From NCBI GenBank assembly GCA_964019135.1, contig OZ025249.1:31447759-31511758 (forward strand): DNA of 64,000 nt, read 5' to 3'. Below, piece after piece: positions 1-11,400 of this stretch. A program made the translations under genes and the position numbers. The stretch's first letter is position 1. Each line of letters opens with the position of its first letter. The notes beneath the pieces were generated by a model that saw only the letters and a program-made list of their open reading frames with translations, did no database searches and had not been told where the DNA came from. This DNA is from Arenicola marina (taxonomy: Eukaryota; Annelida; Polychaeta; Arenicolidae).

Positions 1-3000
1 TTTTCTTTGAGGCGCGCGGCGACCGAGCCGGCGTCGAACTGGCGCCGTCTATGTCTCTGTGGCGGGAAGGTCGGCTCGGACATGGCCGTCAGGGGCTTGA
101 AGCGGTCCACGGCGGACACCACGTACATCTCCGGGCCGTTGAAGATGGCCGACAGACTCTTCACCTGAATCGATTAGTATAAGCAAAGATTACCGTAAAC
201 GTTCGAATCTTTCAATACACTGGTGTAGCGTCAATCGTCAGTGGAGCATCGTCATTACACGCCGCACTTACCGGCCGTGCGTCGGTGGTGTACATCAGGC
301 ATACGTCACACTTACCGGGCGTCCGTCGATGGTGTACATCCGGCATACGTCACACTTACCGGGCGTCCGTCGATGGTGTACATCAGGCGTACGTCACGCT
401 TACCGGCCGACCATAGTGTACATTAGGCGTACGTCACACTTACCGGCCATCCGTCGATGGTGTACATCCGGCGTACGTCACACTTACCGGCCGACCGTGC
501 ATGGTGTACATCAGGCGTACGTCACACTTACCGGCCGACCTTCCATGGTGTACATCAGGCGTACGTCACACTTACCGGCCGACCATAGTGTACATTAGGC
601 GTACGTCACACTTACCGGCCGTCCGTCGATGGTGTACATCCGGCGTACGTCACACTTACCGGGCGTCCGTCCATGGTGTACATCAGGCATACGTCACACT
701 TACCGGCCGTCCGTCGATGGCGTACATCTGGCGTACGTCACACTTACCGGCCGTCTGTCCATGGTGTACAACAGGCGTACGTCACACTTACCGGCCGTCC
801 GTCCATGGTGTACATCAGGCGTACGTCACACTTACCGGGCGGCCGTCCATGGTGTACATCAGGCGTACGTCACAATTACCGGCCATCCGTCCATGGCGTA
901 CATCAGGCGTACGTCACACTTACCGGCCGTCCGTCCATGGTGTACATCAGGCGTACGTCACACTTACCGGCCGGGCGTCCATGGTGTACATCTGGCGTAC
1001 GTCACACTTACCGGCCGTCCATGGTGTACATCAGGCGTACGTCACACTTACCGGCCGTCCGTCGATGGTGTATATCCGTCGTACGTCACACTTACCGGCC
1101 ATCCGTCCATGGTGTACATCCGGCGTACGTCACACTTACCGGCCATCCGTCCATGGCGTACATCAGGCGTACGTCACACTTACCGGCCGACCGTGCATGG
1201 TGTACATCAGGCGTACGTCACACTTACCGGCCGACCTTCCATAGTGTACATCAGGCGTACGTCACACTTACCGGCCGACCATAGTGTACATTAGGCGTAC
1301 GTCACACTTACCGGCCGTCCGCCGATGGTGTACATCCGGCGTACGTCACACTTACCGGGCGTCCGTCCATGGTGTACATCAGGCGAACGTCACACTTACC
1401 GGCCGTCCGTCGATGGTGTACATCATGCGTACGTCACATTTACCGGCGGTCTGTCCATGGTGTACAACAGGCGTACGTCACACTTACCGGCCGTCCGTCC
1501 ATGATGTACATCAGGCGTACGTCACACTTACCGGGCGGCCGTCCATGGTGTACATCCGGCGTACGTCACACTTACCGGCCGTCCGTCCATGGTGTACATC
1601 AGGCATACGTCACAGTTACCGACCGGCCGTCCATGGTGTACATCAGGCGTACGTCACACTTACCGGCCGTCCATGGTGTACATCAGGCGTACGTCACACT
1701 TACCGGCCGTCCGTCGATGGTGTATATCCGTCGTACGTCACACTTACCGGCCATCCGTCCATGGTGTACATCCGGCGTACGTCACACTTACCGGCCATCC
1801 GTCCATGGCGTACATCAGGCGTACGTCACACTTACCGGCCGACCGTGCATGGTGTACATCAGGCGTACGTCACACTTACCGGCCGACCTTCCATGGTGTA
1901 CATCAGGCGTACGTCACACTTACCGGCCGACCATAGTGTACATTAGGCGTACGTCACACTTACCGGCCGTCCGTCGATGGTGTACATCCGGCGTACGTCA
2001 CACTTACCGGGCGTCCGTCCATGGTGTACATCAGGCGTACGTCACACTTACCGGCCGTCCGTCCATTGTGTACATCCGGCGTACGTCACACTTACCGGCC
2101 GTCCGTCCATGGTGTACATCAGGCATACGTCACACTTACCGGCCGTCCGTCCATGGTGTACATCAGGCGTACGTCACACTTACCGGCCGTCCGTCCATGG
2201 TGTACATCAGGCGTACGTCACACTTACCGGCCGTCCGTCCATGGTGTACATCAGGCGTACGTCACACTTACCGGCCGTCCGTCCATGGTGTACATCAGGC
2301 GTACGTCACACTTACCGGCCGTCCGTCCATGGTGTACATCAGGCATACGTCACACTTACCGGGCGTCCGTCGATGGTGTACATCAGGCGTACGTCACACT
2401 TACCGGCCGTCCGTCCATGGTGTACATCAGGCGTACGTCACACTTACCGGCCGTCCGTCCATGGTGTACATCAGGCATACGTCACACTTACCGGGCGTCC
2501 GTCGATGGTGTACATCAGGCGTACGTCACACTTACCGGCCGTCCGTCCATGGTGTACATCAGGCGTACATCACACTTACCGGGCGTCCGTCGATGGTGTA
2601 CATCCGGCGTACGGCCATCTGGAACATCTGACTGAGGTCCTCCATGACCTGCTCGAAGCTCTGCGCCGTACGGCGGTTGAGCAGCAGCACGTGTCTCTGC
2701 ATGGGCTCGCCATTCTTTATCACCGTGATCTTCTTCGGCGGCCTAAGCGGCCCGATAGGCACCCCGTTGTCCGGGCGGGGCGCGTCGCCCCACGCGTGCC
2801 GCCGTTCCGACTTGTGGATGCTCTCCCTCTGCCAATCTCTGAGGAAGGCGTTGAGCTGGCGCTTGCCGCTCGGCGCCCTCCCGGCATGCCACGGTTTCAC
2901 CTGGGAGGTCCTGCCAGGTTCAACCGCGCGCGCGAATTTGTTATGGGTCGAGCACACGTAGTGGCCGCCCGGCTCGAGCTTATCCAACGTGTCCACCGAG

Positions 3001-3278
3001 TGCCGACCACGTGACGTGTAGATGCTGCGCACGCCGAATGGAAGTCCGGGGACCTTCCTGGTGAGTTCGTTCTTTAGGACCTCCACATTGTGGTAGTGGC
3101 GCGGGTTTATCGTCAGCTTCAACGCCTGAAAGTTGACGTCGGCGTCTTTGTAGAAGTAGCATATTTTAGTCTGCGGGGGTTCGTAAAGGCTGTAGCGTGT
3201 GATAGGGGCTGTGCCGGGATAGGAGTGCGCCTTGGGGGTACCCCCGTCGTCGTATTCGTCCGTCTCTTCGCTGTACAT
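1..3278 (-). CDS. RP1/RP1L1-type tandem doublecortin protein, 3'-partial
   Basis: Two coding exons are visible: 3278-2580 (233 codons, phase 0) and 164-1 (54 codons, continuing off the window). The first holds a complete doublecortin domain, about residues 35-120 (motifs ICYFYKDADVNF, LPFGVRSIYTSRGRHSV, LEPGGHYVCS), a basic linker, and most of a second domain (KKITVIKNGEP to RMYTIDGRP). The second exon completes it (VKSLSAIFNGPEMYVV, DRFKPL). Doublecortin domains bind microtubules; RP1 proteins act in the ciliary axoneme. The TSRGRHSV motif, the spacing and the divergent C8orf74 neighbour favour RP1/RP1L1 over DCDC2. The ATG at 3278 follows a TTTTGCAG acceptor (exon edge 3317), so a 5'UTR exon must lie upstream. 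The donor is CCG|GTAAGT at 2580/2579. The acceptor at 165-167 has a TACTAAT branch-point match at about 173-179. Oddly, the intron is almost wholly a minisatellite of its own donor. Seen: domains and splice sites. Inferred: ciliary role and RP1 orthology. Confidence 0.86.
241..2617 (-). repeat. 44-bp minisatellite built from an exon/5'-splice-site junction
   Basis: About 54 tandem units with a 44-bp period fill the intron between the two doublecortin exons; a few units are shortened to 40 bp. On the minus strand a unit reads as a short exon-like piece (MYTMDGRP when translated) followed by GTAAGTGTGACGTACGCC. The authentic exon end at 2580 has the same layout: 33 exonic nt from GTACGCCGG to CGCCCG, then 11 intronic nt. 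The heptamer GTACGCC occurs in both the exon and the intron start, 44 bp apart, so the first duplication may have arisen from that pair. Most units keep a consensus GTAAGT; a few have point changes. The period is 3n+2 and plus-strand stops are lacking, so spurious plus-strand frames of up to 420 codons are open. Confidence 0.95.
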
Positions 3279-3317
3279 TGTCAGGTCTGTCTACTTCGTG
3301 GCATGTCAGTTGGAATC

Positions 3318-4971
3318 CTGCAAAATAAATTATACACACTAAGCAACCACGCATTATTACAATGATGTGTAAGTCCTTTAAATTATAAATACAGTGGTAT
3401 TCAGAGTCCTTGCAACGACTACCGCGGATGTTAATGAATAATGTAGATACGTCAGCTCTATGAACAAATACAGAGCAGCATATATGTTGCCCTGCTACGC
3501 CTTCATTGATCTTACAAAAGTTCCTGACACCACCCAATTCGTATTGCGCAATATATCCGGATGTTCCCTTAAGACATCCATCTATATACTCGTTCCTTCC
3601 TTTACAATTGTTGGCGGTTGTATACATGTACGATGGTAAAAGATACTGTTATGTGGGATTGCGCCTGGCTCCAACCATCTTTAGGATTTTAATTCCCATG
3701 CTTCCCACACCGGCGATTTATAATTAAGGAATTCCATTTGCGGCCATGAGGTTTCCAGTCACGTAAAAAGTCGTGGACTGCTGCCCCCGTCGCGAGCTTG
3801 GAGGAACTACATCCTAAACGTTACAACAAAAGTATATATTAACGGCATGGGTCCCCTTTAAAAGCAATTTGAATAGTAGCATTTCTTGAAAAAGAAGCTC
3901 GCTTTCGCCGGATTGGGTAAACAATGCAACGTACGTATCTTTTCCAGGGCACAATGGTGGAAGATCAGATGAGCGCATCCTGCTATCGGTAAATGAACAA
4001 CTGGCCGACCAAAACTGTAAAATGCAACATGCATGTGTCGCCAATGCCGCTTAGCCATCAGGACACTTTAACGCACCACATAATGAACGATCTGCCAACC
4101 AATCATCTCACTAACACAGACGGATGCGATAGAAAGCATGCAACATAGTTAATGATCACCATATTTCATCGTCCACCCTTGGCTGCTAGCTGGATCTAGG
4201 CGATATCCGCTTTTAGCGCCACCATCATTCGCGGAATGAATGACCCGGAAATGAGTGACGGCACCGGAGTATCGTCCAGACTTACCACCAGGTGACGTCA
4301 CGCCACATCTGTGACGTCACGCTAAGAGATCCCGTCGGGCACGTGTTCTCAATTACGTCGGGGTACTCATCCCCGTAGTACCTGTTATCGGCTTTCCAAT
4401 TCGTTACAAAGGAAAACTGGCATCAGTTTAAGCGTCCCGTCTCGACAGCTCAGTCGCCAGTCCATTTATCTAATGAGTGGCAGACTACTCTGGATGGCAC
4501 TCGAGGGGACGGGCCTCGTCCTGTAGGACGTCACCACCGCCACACACGGGGGACAGACACAGCAGCACACTCGCGGGGGCAACCTTTGGAACCAGATCAT
4601 TTTTTCCATAATACCTTATTGTTCCGTTTCTTACTACGAGAGATTGTTGCCAGTATATGAGGTTAACGACCAGGGGTTAACGACCCCCCGACGACAGATT
4701 GCTTGTCTGCTTCTTTAAACTCAACACTGATATCGAGCAGTCCGGCTGGTTCTTGTCTGTACGTGTTCGGCTTGGTAGGATGAGGCTAAGTATATTAAGG
4801 GTTCTGGAAGGGGGGGTCCAGTGTCCAGTGTCGTTTTTTTCAAAATTCGCAGTGAATGTCGATTTTTCACGACGTTCCGTGTCGCTTTTTGGCTACGTTC
4901 AGAGTCGTTTTTGCACAAATCTGTGTCATTCTAGACCCTTATAACGGGTAACAGTTCATTACTGATGGTTG
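3318..4971. other. Intergenic stretch, upstream side of the doublecortin gene
   Basis: I see no convincing coding exon. It should hold the promoter and the 5'UTR exon of the doublecortin gene. Two CRE-like TGACGTCA octamers lie near 4292-4322. Confidence 0.4.
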
Positions 4972-5187
4972 AATACTCAGGACGTTTTAACCACTTTGGT
5001 CATATCGCGCCATGGGAGAAGGGAGGGAGAGTGGAGCCATGTCCCCGGGGGTAACCCCTACTATTTGCCAAGAAGGACATGGGATCTTTATCCTGCGACC
5101 ACACATATATGACCACAGCGGGGCGCCGCGAACCACCGATCTACGTGCCGAGCGCTCTAACCCACTGAGTTATCGAGGCGGCCCCAG
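4972..5187 (-). mobile_element. tRNA-derived SINE, family 1, inverted copy
   Basis: On the minus strand it starts with a tRNA-like head (GCCTCGATAACTCAGTGGGT, RNA polymerase III A-box like). It continues through a shared core (GGATAAAGATCCCATGTCC, then GGGGACATGGCTCCAC) to a tail matching the copies at 9876, 39090 and 56387. The CCAACC tail end is lost here. Confidence 0.75.
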
Positions 5188-5639
5188 TTAATTACGGGGA
5201 AGCACAACAAAGGTCGGAAAGTTTTAACGGGTGGCAACCGGGCAACAGAACAGTGCCTTACAAGCGCTTACTTCTGAGTTTCGCCGACGGTGACAGAACT
5301 AAAAACGGAACTAAATCAATTTACCTTGCGGCAAATTGAGGCGAGGTAAAAACAAAACCTAACGTAAAAGTCATTATACGAGGCCACCGCTTCGAGCATT
5401 TCATGTGCGTTTCTTATGAGGTAAATTTACCGTAGAATGAGTATTGATCAAAAGGAAAGAAGGAGGGTGCCTGTGTGGAAGGGGAAGTGGGGGATCGTCG
5501 TGGGTAAAGGGCGTAGGCATGGGGCGTTCAATAGCCAGACGACCACGTGATCGGCTGATTGAGTCACCGACGATAAGGATTTCTGTTGCACTCGATATCG
5601 CCCGCTACAGGCGGAAGTGAAAAGAAGCACATAAAAGTC

Positions 5640-5905
5640 AAACGATTGCAGTCACGCCACAGCTGTGACGTATCGGTACTTGTTTTAGCCGTCTCGCTAC
5701 CTTTTGGCGTAACACCACAGTTTTGACGTAATGCCTCACTGACACCACTCGCGCGGGATCACATTATTAACAGCAGGCTACATTTGTGACGCCATGCTGC
5801 CTTTGGGACCTCATGCCACACTTGGGGGGCCATAACACACTTGTAACGCCGTGCCATATTCATAACGGCATGTCCCATGACACTTGTTCTGTCACGTGGT
5901 CACCG
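5640..5905. repeat. Degenerate short tandem repeat with TGACG motifs
   Basis: Loosely repeated phrases of about 20-25 bp, of the type CACGCCACA followed by TTTGTGACG, recur with heavy decay. The same phrase occurs twice near 4291-4322. It resembles an eroded minisatellite; no function is evident. Confidence 0.45.
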
Positions 5906-7640
5906 CCTGTTTTGCGCAGCAACAGACGGTACTGATTACATAAAACGACCACGGCCGCCCGGGGAGAATAAAAAAAACACCGGTTTTGTCAGCGTCTCTT
6001 GTTCGGCTGACGTTGTTTTCTAGCAACAGGGTCTGTGTATGTCCTGTTGCACTGGGGTTATAGGTCATGTATTTTTATGTAGTCTGGACTCCACACCGTG
6101 GCACCGGGTGCTGCTGCGGAAACGTTGACGATAAACACAATTGAGTCTAATAAACCACCATGACGGGTTGTACACAACAGAATGCACGAAGTCAAAATCA
6201 TAAGTCAAAAACTGAAGTACCAAAAGGAATATGTGAATCACCCACACTAAAGATTTATGGGGTGGCGGTGCCGCGACAACATCTAAAAGTAATAATGACG
6301 ATAAAGCACTTGGTATGAATGCATCTTCGAGCGAGCTTGAAGACTCGTACATGCGAAAGTCAATTTCTGTTCCTTATTCATAAGGCGCACTTGCCGGATC
6401 AGTTTTGTGCACAGCAAATCATAAGATATATATCATATCGCAACGACCAACAAGCGAACATTTCGGCCGGAGATGTGTGATATTTTGATAACCAAGCATA
6501 TATTTTTGATTGACCAAATTGAGGCTGAAAGGAAATATATATATGTATTAAATTCTTTAAATTTTAGATTAAGTTACATGTATATTTTGTTCACCTAATG
6601 CTACATAATCCGCTTACGATATACGGTAAGCTGGGTCAGGCCCAAGCGCAAACCGAAAACCGGAAGTAGTGACCCAGTTTTCAGTTAAACAATTACGGGT
6701 CTTAAAGCTCGATCACTTTTCTACTTTCCAGAATGCCTCTCTCATTTTTGGCTATGTCATATGTTAAAATATGCCACATGTAAAACGTTATCCCATGGAC
6801 ACTACCCACGGACCGTGCTCTGTATACATCTGTTTACTTATTCACATATAACAGGCTAACATCCGGTCATTCGGAGTCAACTGTGGCCTTCGTTAAGAGT
6901 ATCGCACAATATCGACATCACGTGTTTCAAGGCATCACTCGGCAGGGTCGCGGTTGTCATGGTACGGTGAGTCCCTCCCATACATAATAGCAATTCGGCG
7001 GTAAGCGATCCGTGGTAGTCAACACATTCCATCAATAATAAATATCCGGAGTCTATCCCACGTCACAACAGCCGGGGACAAACCACATCCCTGTCTATCC
7101 ATGAAAGTTTAATGTGGGATGGCTGACTCGCAGTGAGGGAATCTCGCCGGCCACCATCAACCGTCTCTCACCCGGACAATGCCTCGCTGGTCTCTTGTAC
7201 GCACACGAACGGGTCGGCTTGTATATTGGTCGTAGATAAAGTTCATGTAATGAATTGGTAGTAGGTGAATTAGACACATTGCCCCACTTTACCTATAACG
7301 ATGGTTGAAGTAATCCGATCGTAAGGCCGTATTTGACAACCAAGTTTGTGGGCGTTCAATGTATGATAGTAACGAGGTGAGAATGGAAAGAAGGTGGTTT
7401 GGGTGTTTAGGCCACTTTTGCGAACATGAAGGCCGCGTTTGGACAAGAAATCCCTCGGGACAACGACATGGGGTCAGATGAAACATGCCCGAGATATCTG
7501 TGTGCCCCCCAAAAAACCTCCTTTTAACTTTTAGCATAAACTGCATGTATGTTATTTATTTAATGCTGTATAAGGATGCACAACATTAACCAGTTTAGTT
7601 TAGTCGAACATTTTACACCCCCCCCCCCCCCCCCACTCTC
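5906..7640. other. Intergenic stretch without recognisable genes
   Basis: The short open frames here have no domain I recognise and no convincing splice context. The stretch ends in a poly-C run at about 7617-7634. Confidence 0.4.
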
Positions 7641-7920
7641 CATCGGTCTCTTGATATTATTTTTCATATCGCGATCGGGTTATCGAGTAATATTATTTGT
7701 CATACCAGGATCGGTCTCTTGGCGATATTATTGGTCATATGAGGATCAGTCCCTTAAGTTAGACTATTGGTCATATCAGAATCGGTCTCTTCGCCTATAA
7801 TATTTATTGATCATATCCGGATCGATATCTTGAGAGACAATATTGGTCATACCAGGATCGGTCTCTTGAGCGATATTATTGATCATATCAGGATCGCTCT
7901 ATTGAGCAAAATCTTCTGGT
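7641..7920. repeat. Degenerate ~36-bp tandem repeat
   Basis: About seven units of 35-40 bp share the phrase CATATCAGGATCGGTCTCTT followed by a GAGCGATATTATTG-like half. They are moderately diverged and sit directly after a poly-C run. The short frame across it (7576-7800) is explained by the repeat. Confidence 0.8.
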
Positions 7921-9344
7921 AAAATATGTCTACCGGCTGCATTTTAATGTTCTATTTGGGCGCAAAATATTCATCCCTGGCCGTTTCGAACTTAAGTGCT
8001 CAGAAGCACGTTTATCGTAGTAAGCTTCACGTCATGTTTGTCCACTTAACAACCAGCGTCTGCGTACTACCAGCAAAGTGTGCAATCAGTTTGATTACAG
8101 TTCACTACAAGGCTCATTTTTTTTGCATATTAAAACCCTGTGCTAGATCGAGACTAATATATTTATATATTATAAAGCAAAAATCGGGGAGGGAGTAACC
8201 AAAATAATCATCTTACACTTCTTCCTGTGACAGCTTCAGCGGTAGGCCTATCCTTGCATGGCTGCGTCACAACGTTTACCTTTTTTGTCAGGCACAGATA
8301 AGCTCTTGGATCAAAGCGCCTCCTCATAAAATACGGATTAAAAAAATTACGGTTACACGGTAAGTATCTAAATATAGTATCCGGTGTCGACACGAGGCAA
8401 GTAATGAGGGCGTGTAACGGTGAAAACAGGAGTCTCGAGTGACACCTCTGCGACAAACACGGGAGTCGATACCAGGGCACTTGCCAATCGATATTGATCT
8501 GCGGATACCGTAAAATGTAAGACCGGGCGGCATGGGTCGCGACAACGTCAGGACCTAAACGCAAACTTTAAACATGTTACATTCTTCATGCTCCTCATTT
8601 GCATTGTGTAAAGAGGCGTGTGCTCACAAAGACACGGGAGAAGGGGTGGGGGCATCGGGTTAAGATGACCCGCTTCAACGGTAAAGGTCACACCCCGGGA
8701 AAAAACCGACGTCAGAACACCTTACATAACCAGCGAACTTCTTAATCCTTTCTTTTATATAACATTCACTTCATGCTGGATTTTTCTGTACCCAGTGGTC
8801 CAGTACGATGTCGTGAATGAGTAGTCTTACGTCACTGCTAATGCATCGCAGGCATTGAACCTTGTATGACCAATAGTCGATTCGCGGCATGCACGCCGCA
8901 CCACATGCACCCAGGTAGGAAGGCTTGCTACCTTGCAAGACCGTTGCAAGTAATTAAACATTTAGGCCTACTCAATCGCAGATAATCCAATGGAAGTGGT
9001 CGCCTCGCAGGTACCCCAACATAGGAATTGACCTGCAAAGTCCGGCTTCTCCATTGAATTAGGCACTTTGACCAGACGCAGTCGGCTACCATACTCGGCC
9101 ATAGGGGCTCCCCACTGTATAACATGGAGACATCACACGTTAATGGTCGGGAATGGATAGCCGCCTGGTCTCCGCCAGTGATATTGTTGACACATCACGT
9201 GTACCCATCACGTATAAAAGGAAATCTTCACTTGAACTGAATTATAGATTTTAATCATGATCTCTAGTGATTGATCAGAGAGACACTTTCGCCGGATCTT
9301 AATCTAGTTCTCACCCTGGTGTCACTATATAGAATACCAATCCT

Positions 9345-9665
9345 GAATCGCAAATCCCCAAATGTGAAGGAAAGTAATATCGAATCTCCAGCAATTGCAA
9401 TGGTCAATAATAAATTTCCGAAGAAACGACAGAACTTGGCGACCGAGGTGTTAATTTCAACTGACGGGGGCGTGATACGGGCGTGGGCGGGGCGGTGGAA
9501 TGTTATCGCGGCATACTGTTGGTGGCGTATCGCGGTCAGGAAATAGTTGAAATCGCGTTGAACCAAAAAATTACAAATAACTATCCCCGAAGATGGCCAA
9601 CAAATAATTGCGAATTTCTGCGAATTTCTAGATGCCAATGGCGGGGATCAGAAAACATACCCCCC
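9345..9665. repeat. Dispersed repeat, copy 1 of an unnamed family
   Basis: Shares ordered blocks with 14690-14960, including GTAATATCGAATCTCC and CGCGTTGAACCA..AATT, and a later block with AACGATCCCC, ATTGCCAAC and AATCGCGAA variants. It ends in a poly-C run, whereas the other copy lies beside a poly-G run. It is probably a decayed transposon. No coding capacity is seen. Confidence 0.55.
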
Positions 9666-9875
9666 CCCCCCTACCCCCTCCATACATAAGTGGTGGGACA
9701 GGTTTCTTGGCCATGACCATTTCAGAATAAGATCCTAATATGACTAAGGACGGTGGAGCTCATGTGCACACATAAAAGGCATAACGCTCCAATCAATCCT
9801 GGGACGGTGTCCCATTATCCCAGCCTATCATTAGTATTATTGCGTCTGACACAGAGTGTGAACTCCAGCTAACGG

Positions 9876-10160
9876 GGGGCCGCCCCGATAGCTCAGTGGG
9901 TTAGAGCGCTCGCCTTGAGTGTTCTGGCCACCTGAGAGCCTAATGACACGTGGATCTGTGACTCGAGCCCCGCTATGGTCATGCATGGCTGCGTTTTTTT
10001 AAACATCATTTATTTCTGGAAGTTTGCAATAGCGAATTCACATGCTCACCTCTGAAGAGTAGGGGTTACCCCGGGGACATGGCTCCGCTCTTCCCTTACT
10101 TCTCTCATTGACGCGATATGACCAGAAATGGTAAAAGCCTCCTGAACCAACCAACCAACC
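9876..10160 (+). mobile_element. tRNA-derived SINE, family 1, complete head
   Basis: The head reads as a tRNA-like A box (TAGCTCAGTGGGTTAGAGCG). A degenerate B box (TGACTCGAGCCCC) lies about 60 bp downstream. The body ends with the GGGGACATGGCTCCGCTC core, TGACGCGATATGACCAGAAATG, and the tail CCAACCAACCAACC. The same order is seen in the other copies. It is a non-autonomous retroposon, not a functional tRNA gene, because the cloverleaf is not maintained. Confidence 0.85.
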
Positions 10161-11232
10161 TGTTGATGGCACCCCATGCAGCCTAGTGCACGACCCTCAT
10201 GGTACGCACATGATCACTAACGCTGTCCGCCGTATTGAGAATAAATAAAGCCGAAAGAATTACTTCATCGGAATTTTGAATAAAATTATCATATTCGTTC
10301 TAAATTGGTTTATTCCAATATACGAAGGTCGTATAATCAGCGAACTTACTTAAATGAGCGGGAGGCGGGGTGGCGTCTCGACTGATGCAGGTGCTCGGTA
10401 CCACCCAGGAGGTACCATCCAACATGTCAAACATTTCAAATGCATTGTAGTTTATTATGCTCACACCAGCCTCGAAAAAGGACACGACAGGACCACTATA
10501 TTTACAACAATTGCGGTGTAACCTAATTTCATTTTATTATATGATAATGGTGTTGTATGTAAGTTGCCTCTTCCTCGGCCTCTGATTGGCTCGATGGCCG
10601 GAAGTGGCAACGAGTCTCCTCGTGGCCTCTCCCCTTGGCATCCTGTCTGTGGTCATGACAACCACAAACCACAATGCTTATATATCAACATATCATAAAT
10701 GTTTGGTGAGAGCCTGAAGTAGTTTATAAGTGGCAAGAACCATGCATATTGACCACTCCAACAACAAACACTTTGTCGTGCGTATATATACAAGGTCAAG
10801 TGTCATTCGCCCAGCAATTCGTATCACCTGGCGTGTCTTTGACGCAACTGACAACAACGCTCAAAAATATAGCTGATATGGTCACTCTGAACAGCTTTAT
10901 ATATACAGATATGTATATAGACTGAAGCACTCGATAATGGCCACTCCCAGAAGAACTTATGTAGGCAGGGCGACCGCAGTTTCTGTTTGGGGGGTTCGGA
11001 TATATAAATGTACACAGTTACCATGTTTAGCTGCATATACGGGACAAGCGTCTTGGTTGAAACGACCCCCTCCCCCCACCCATCACATGGGGCTTACGAT
11101 AGGAAACCTAGTTACCCCTTAGACCCTCTAGTAGTCTGTCATTCAGTTATAGCCTGGAATGCAGTAAGTATTCCTCGTTTATCAAGTGCCAGTTAAAAAG
11201 ACTTATGTATCGATCATGCAGGCTGCGCCATA
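10161..11232. other. Intergenic stretch without recognisable genes
   Basis: Several AT-rich short frames occur with no recognised domain. I see nothing supportable as a gene. Confidence 0.35.
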
Positions 11233-11400
11233 AGTACAGGCGTCACCAGTACTGACGTCACAAGTACCGACGTCACAAGTACTGACGTCATAAGTACTGA
11301 CGTCACAAGTACTGACGTCACAAGTACGCACGTCACCAGTACTGACGTCACAAGTACGGAAGTCACAAGTACTGACGTCACAAGTACTAACGTCACAAGT
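11233..11400. repeat. 15-bp tandem array carrying CRE octamers
   Basis: Eleven 15-bp units of the form AGTACTGACGTCACA lie head to tail. Six keep the perfect palindrome TGACGTCA, the cAMP response element bound by CREB/ATF factors; the rest have one or two changes. The array lies 4.6 kb upstream of the C8orf74 start codon and about 7.9 kb upstream of the doublecortin ATG, in the gap between these divergent genes. The frames of repeated CDVST or LVTSV residues across it are repeat artefacts. Confidence 0.88.

Noticed and set aside
241..2617. CRISPR-like array
   Set aside because: Units are contiguous with no unique spacers, and the context is a eukaryotic intron.
501..2631. Long overlapping plus-strand frames (up to 420 codons of VYIRRTSHLPA-type repeats)
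   Set aside because: They exist in all three frames because the 44-bp repeat lacks plus-strand stops. The genuine exon runs on the other strand and the repeat is intronic.
1..3278. Doublecortin gene as DCDC2B, which I recall as a neighbour of TMEM234/EIF3I in human
   Set aside because: Domain spacing and motifs match the RP1/RP1L1 type better, and its immediate neighbour is C8orf74, the human neighbour of RP1L1. A phylogeny could still overturn this.
9876..9960. Functional tRNA gene
   Set aside because: A-box and partial B-box are present, but the cloverleaf stems do not pair and the element continues into the SINE body and tail shared by other copies.
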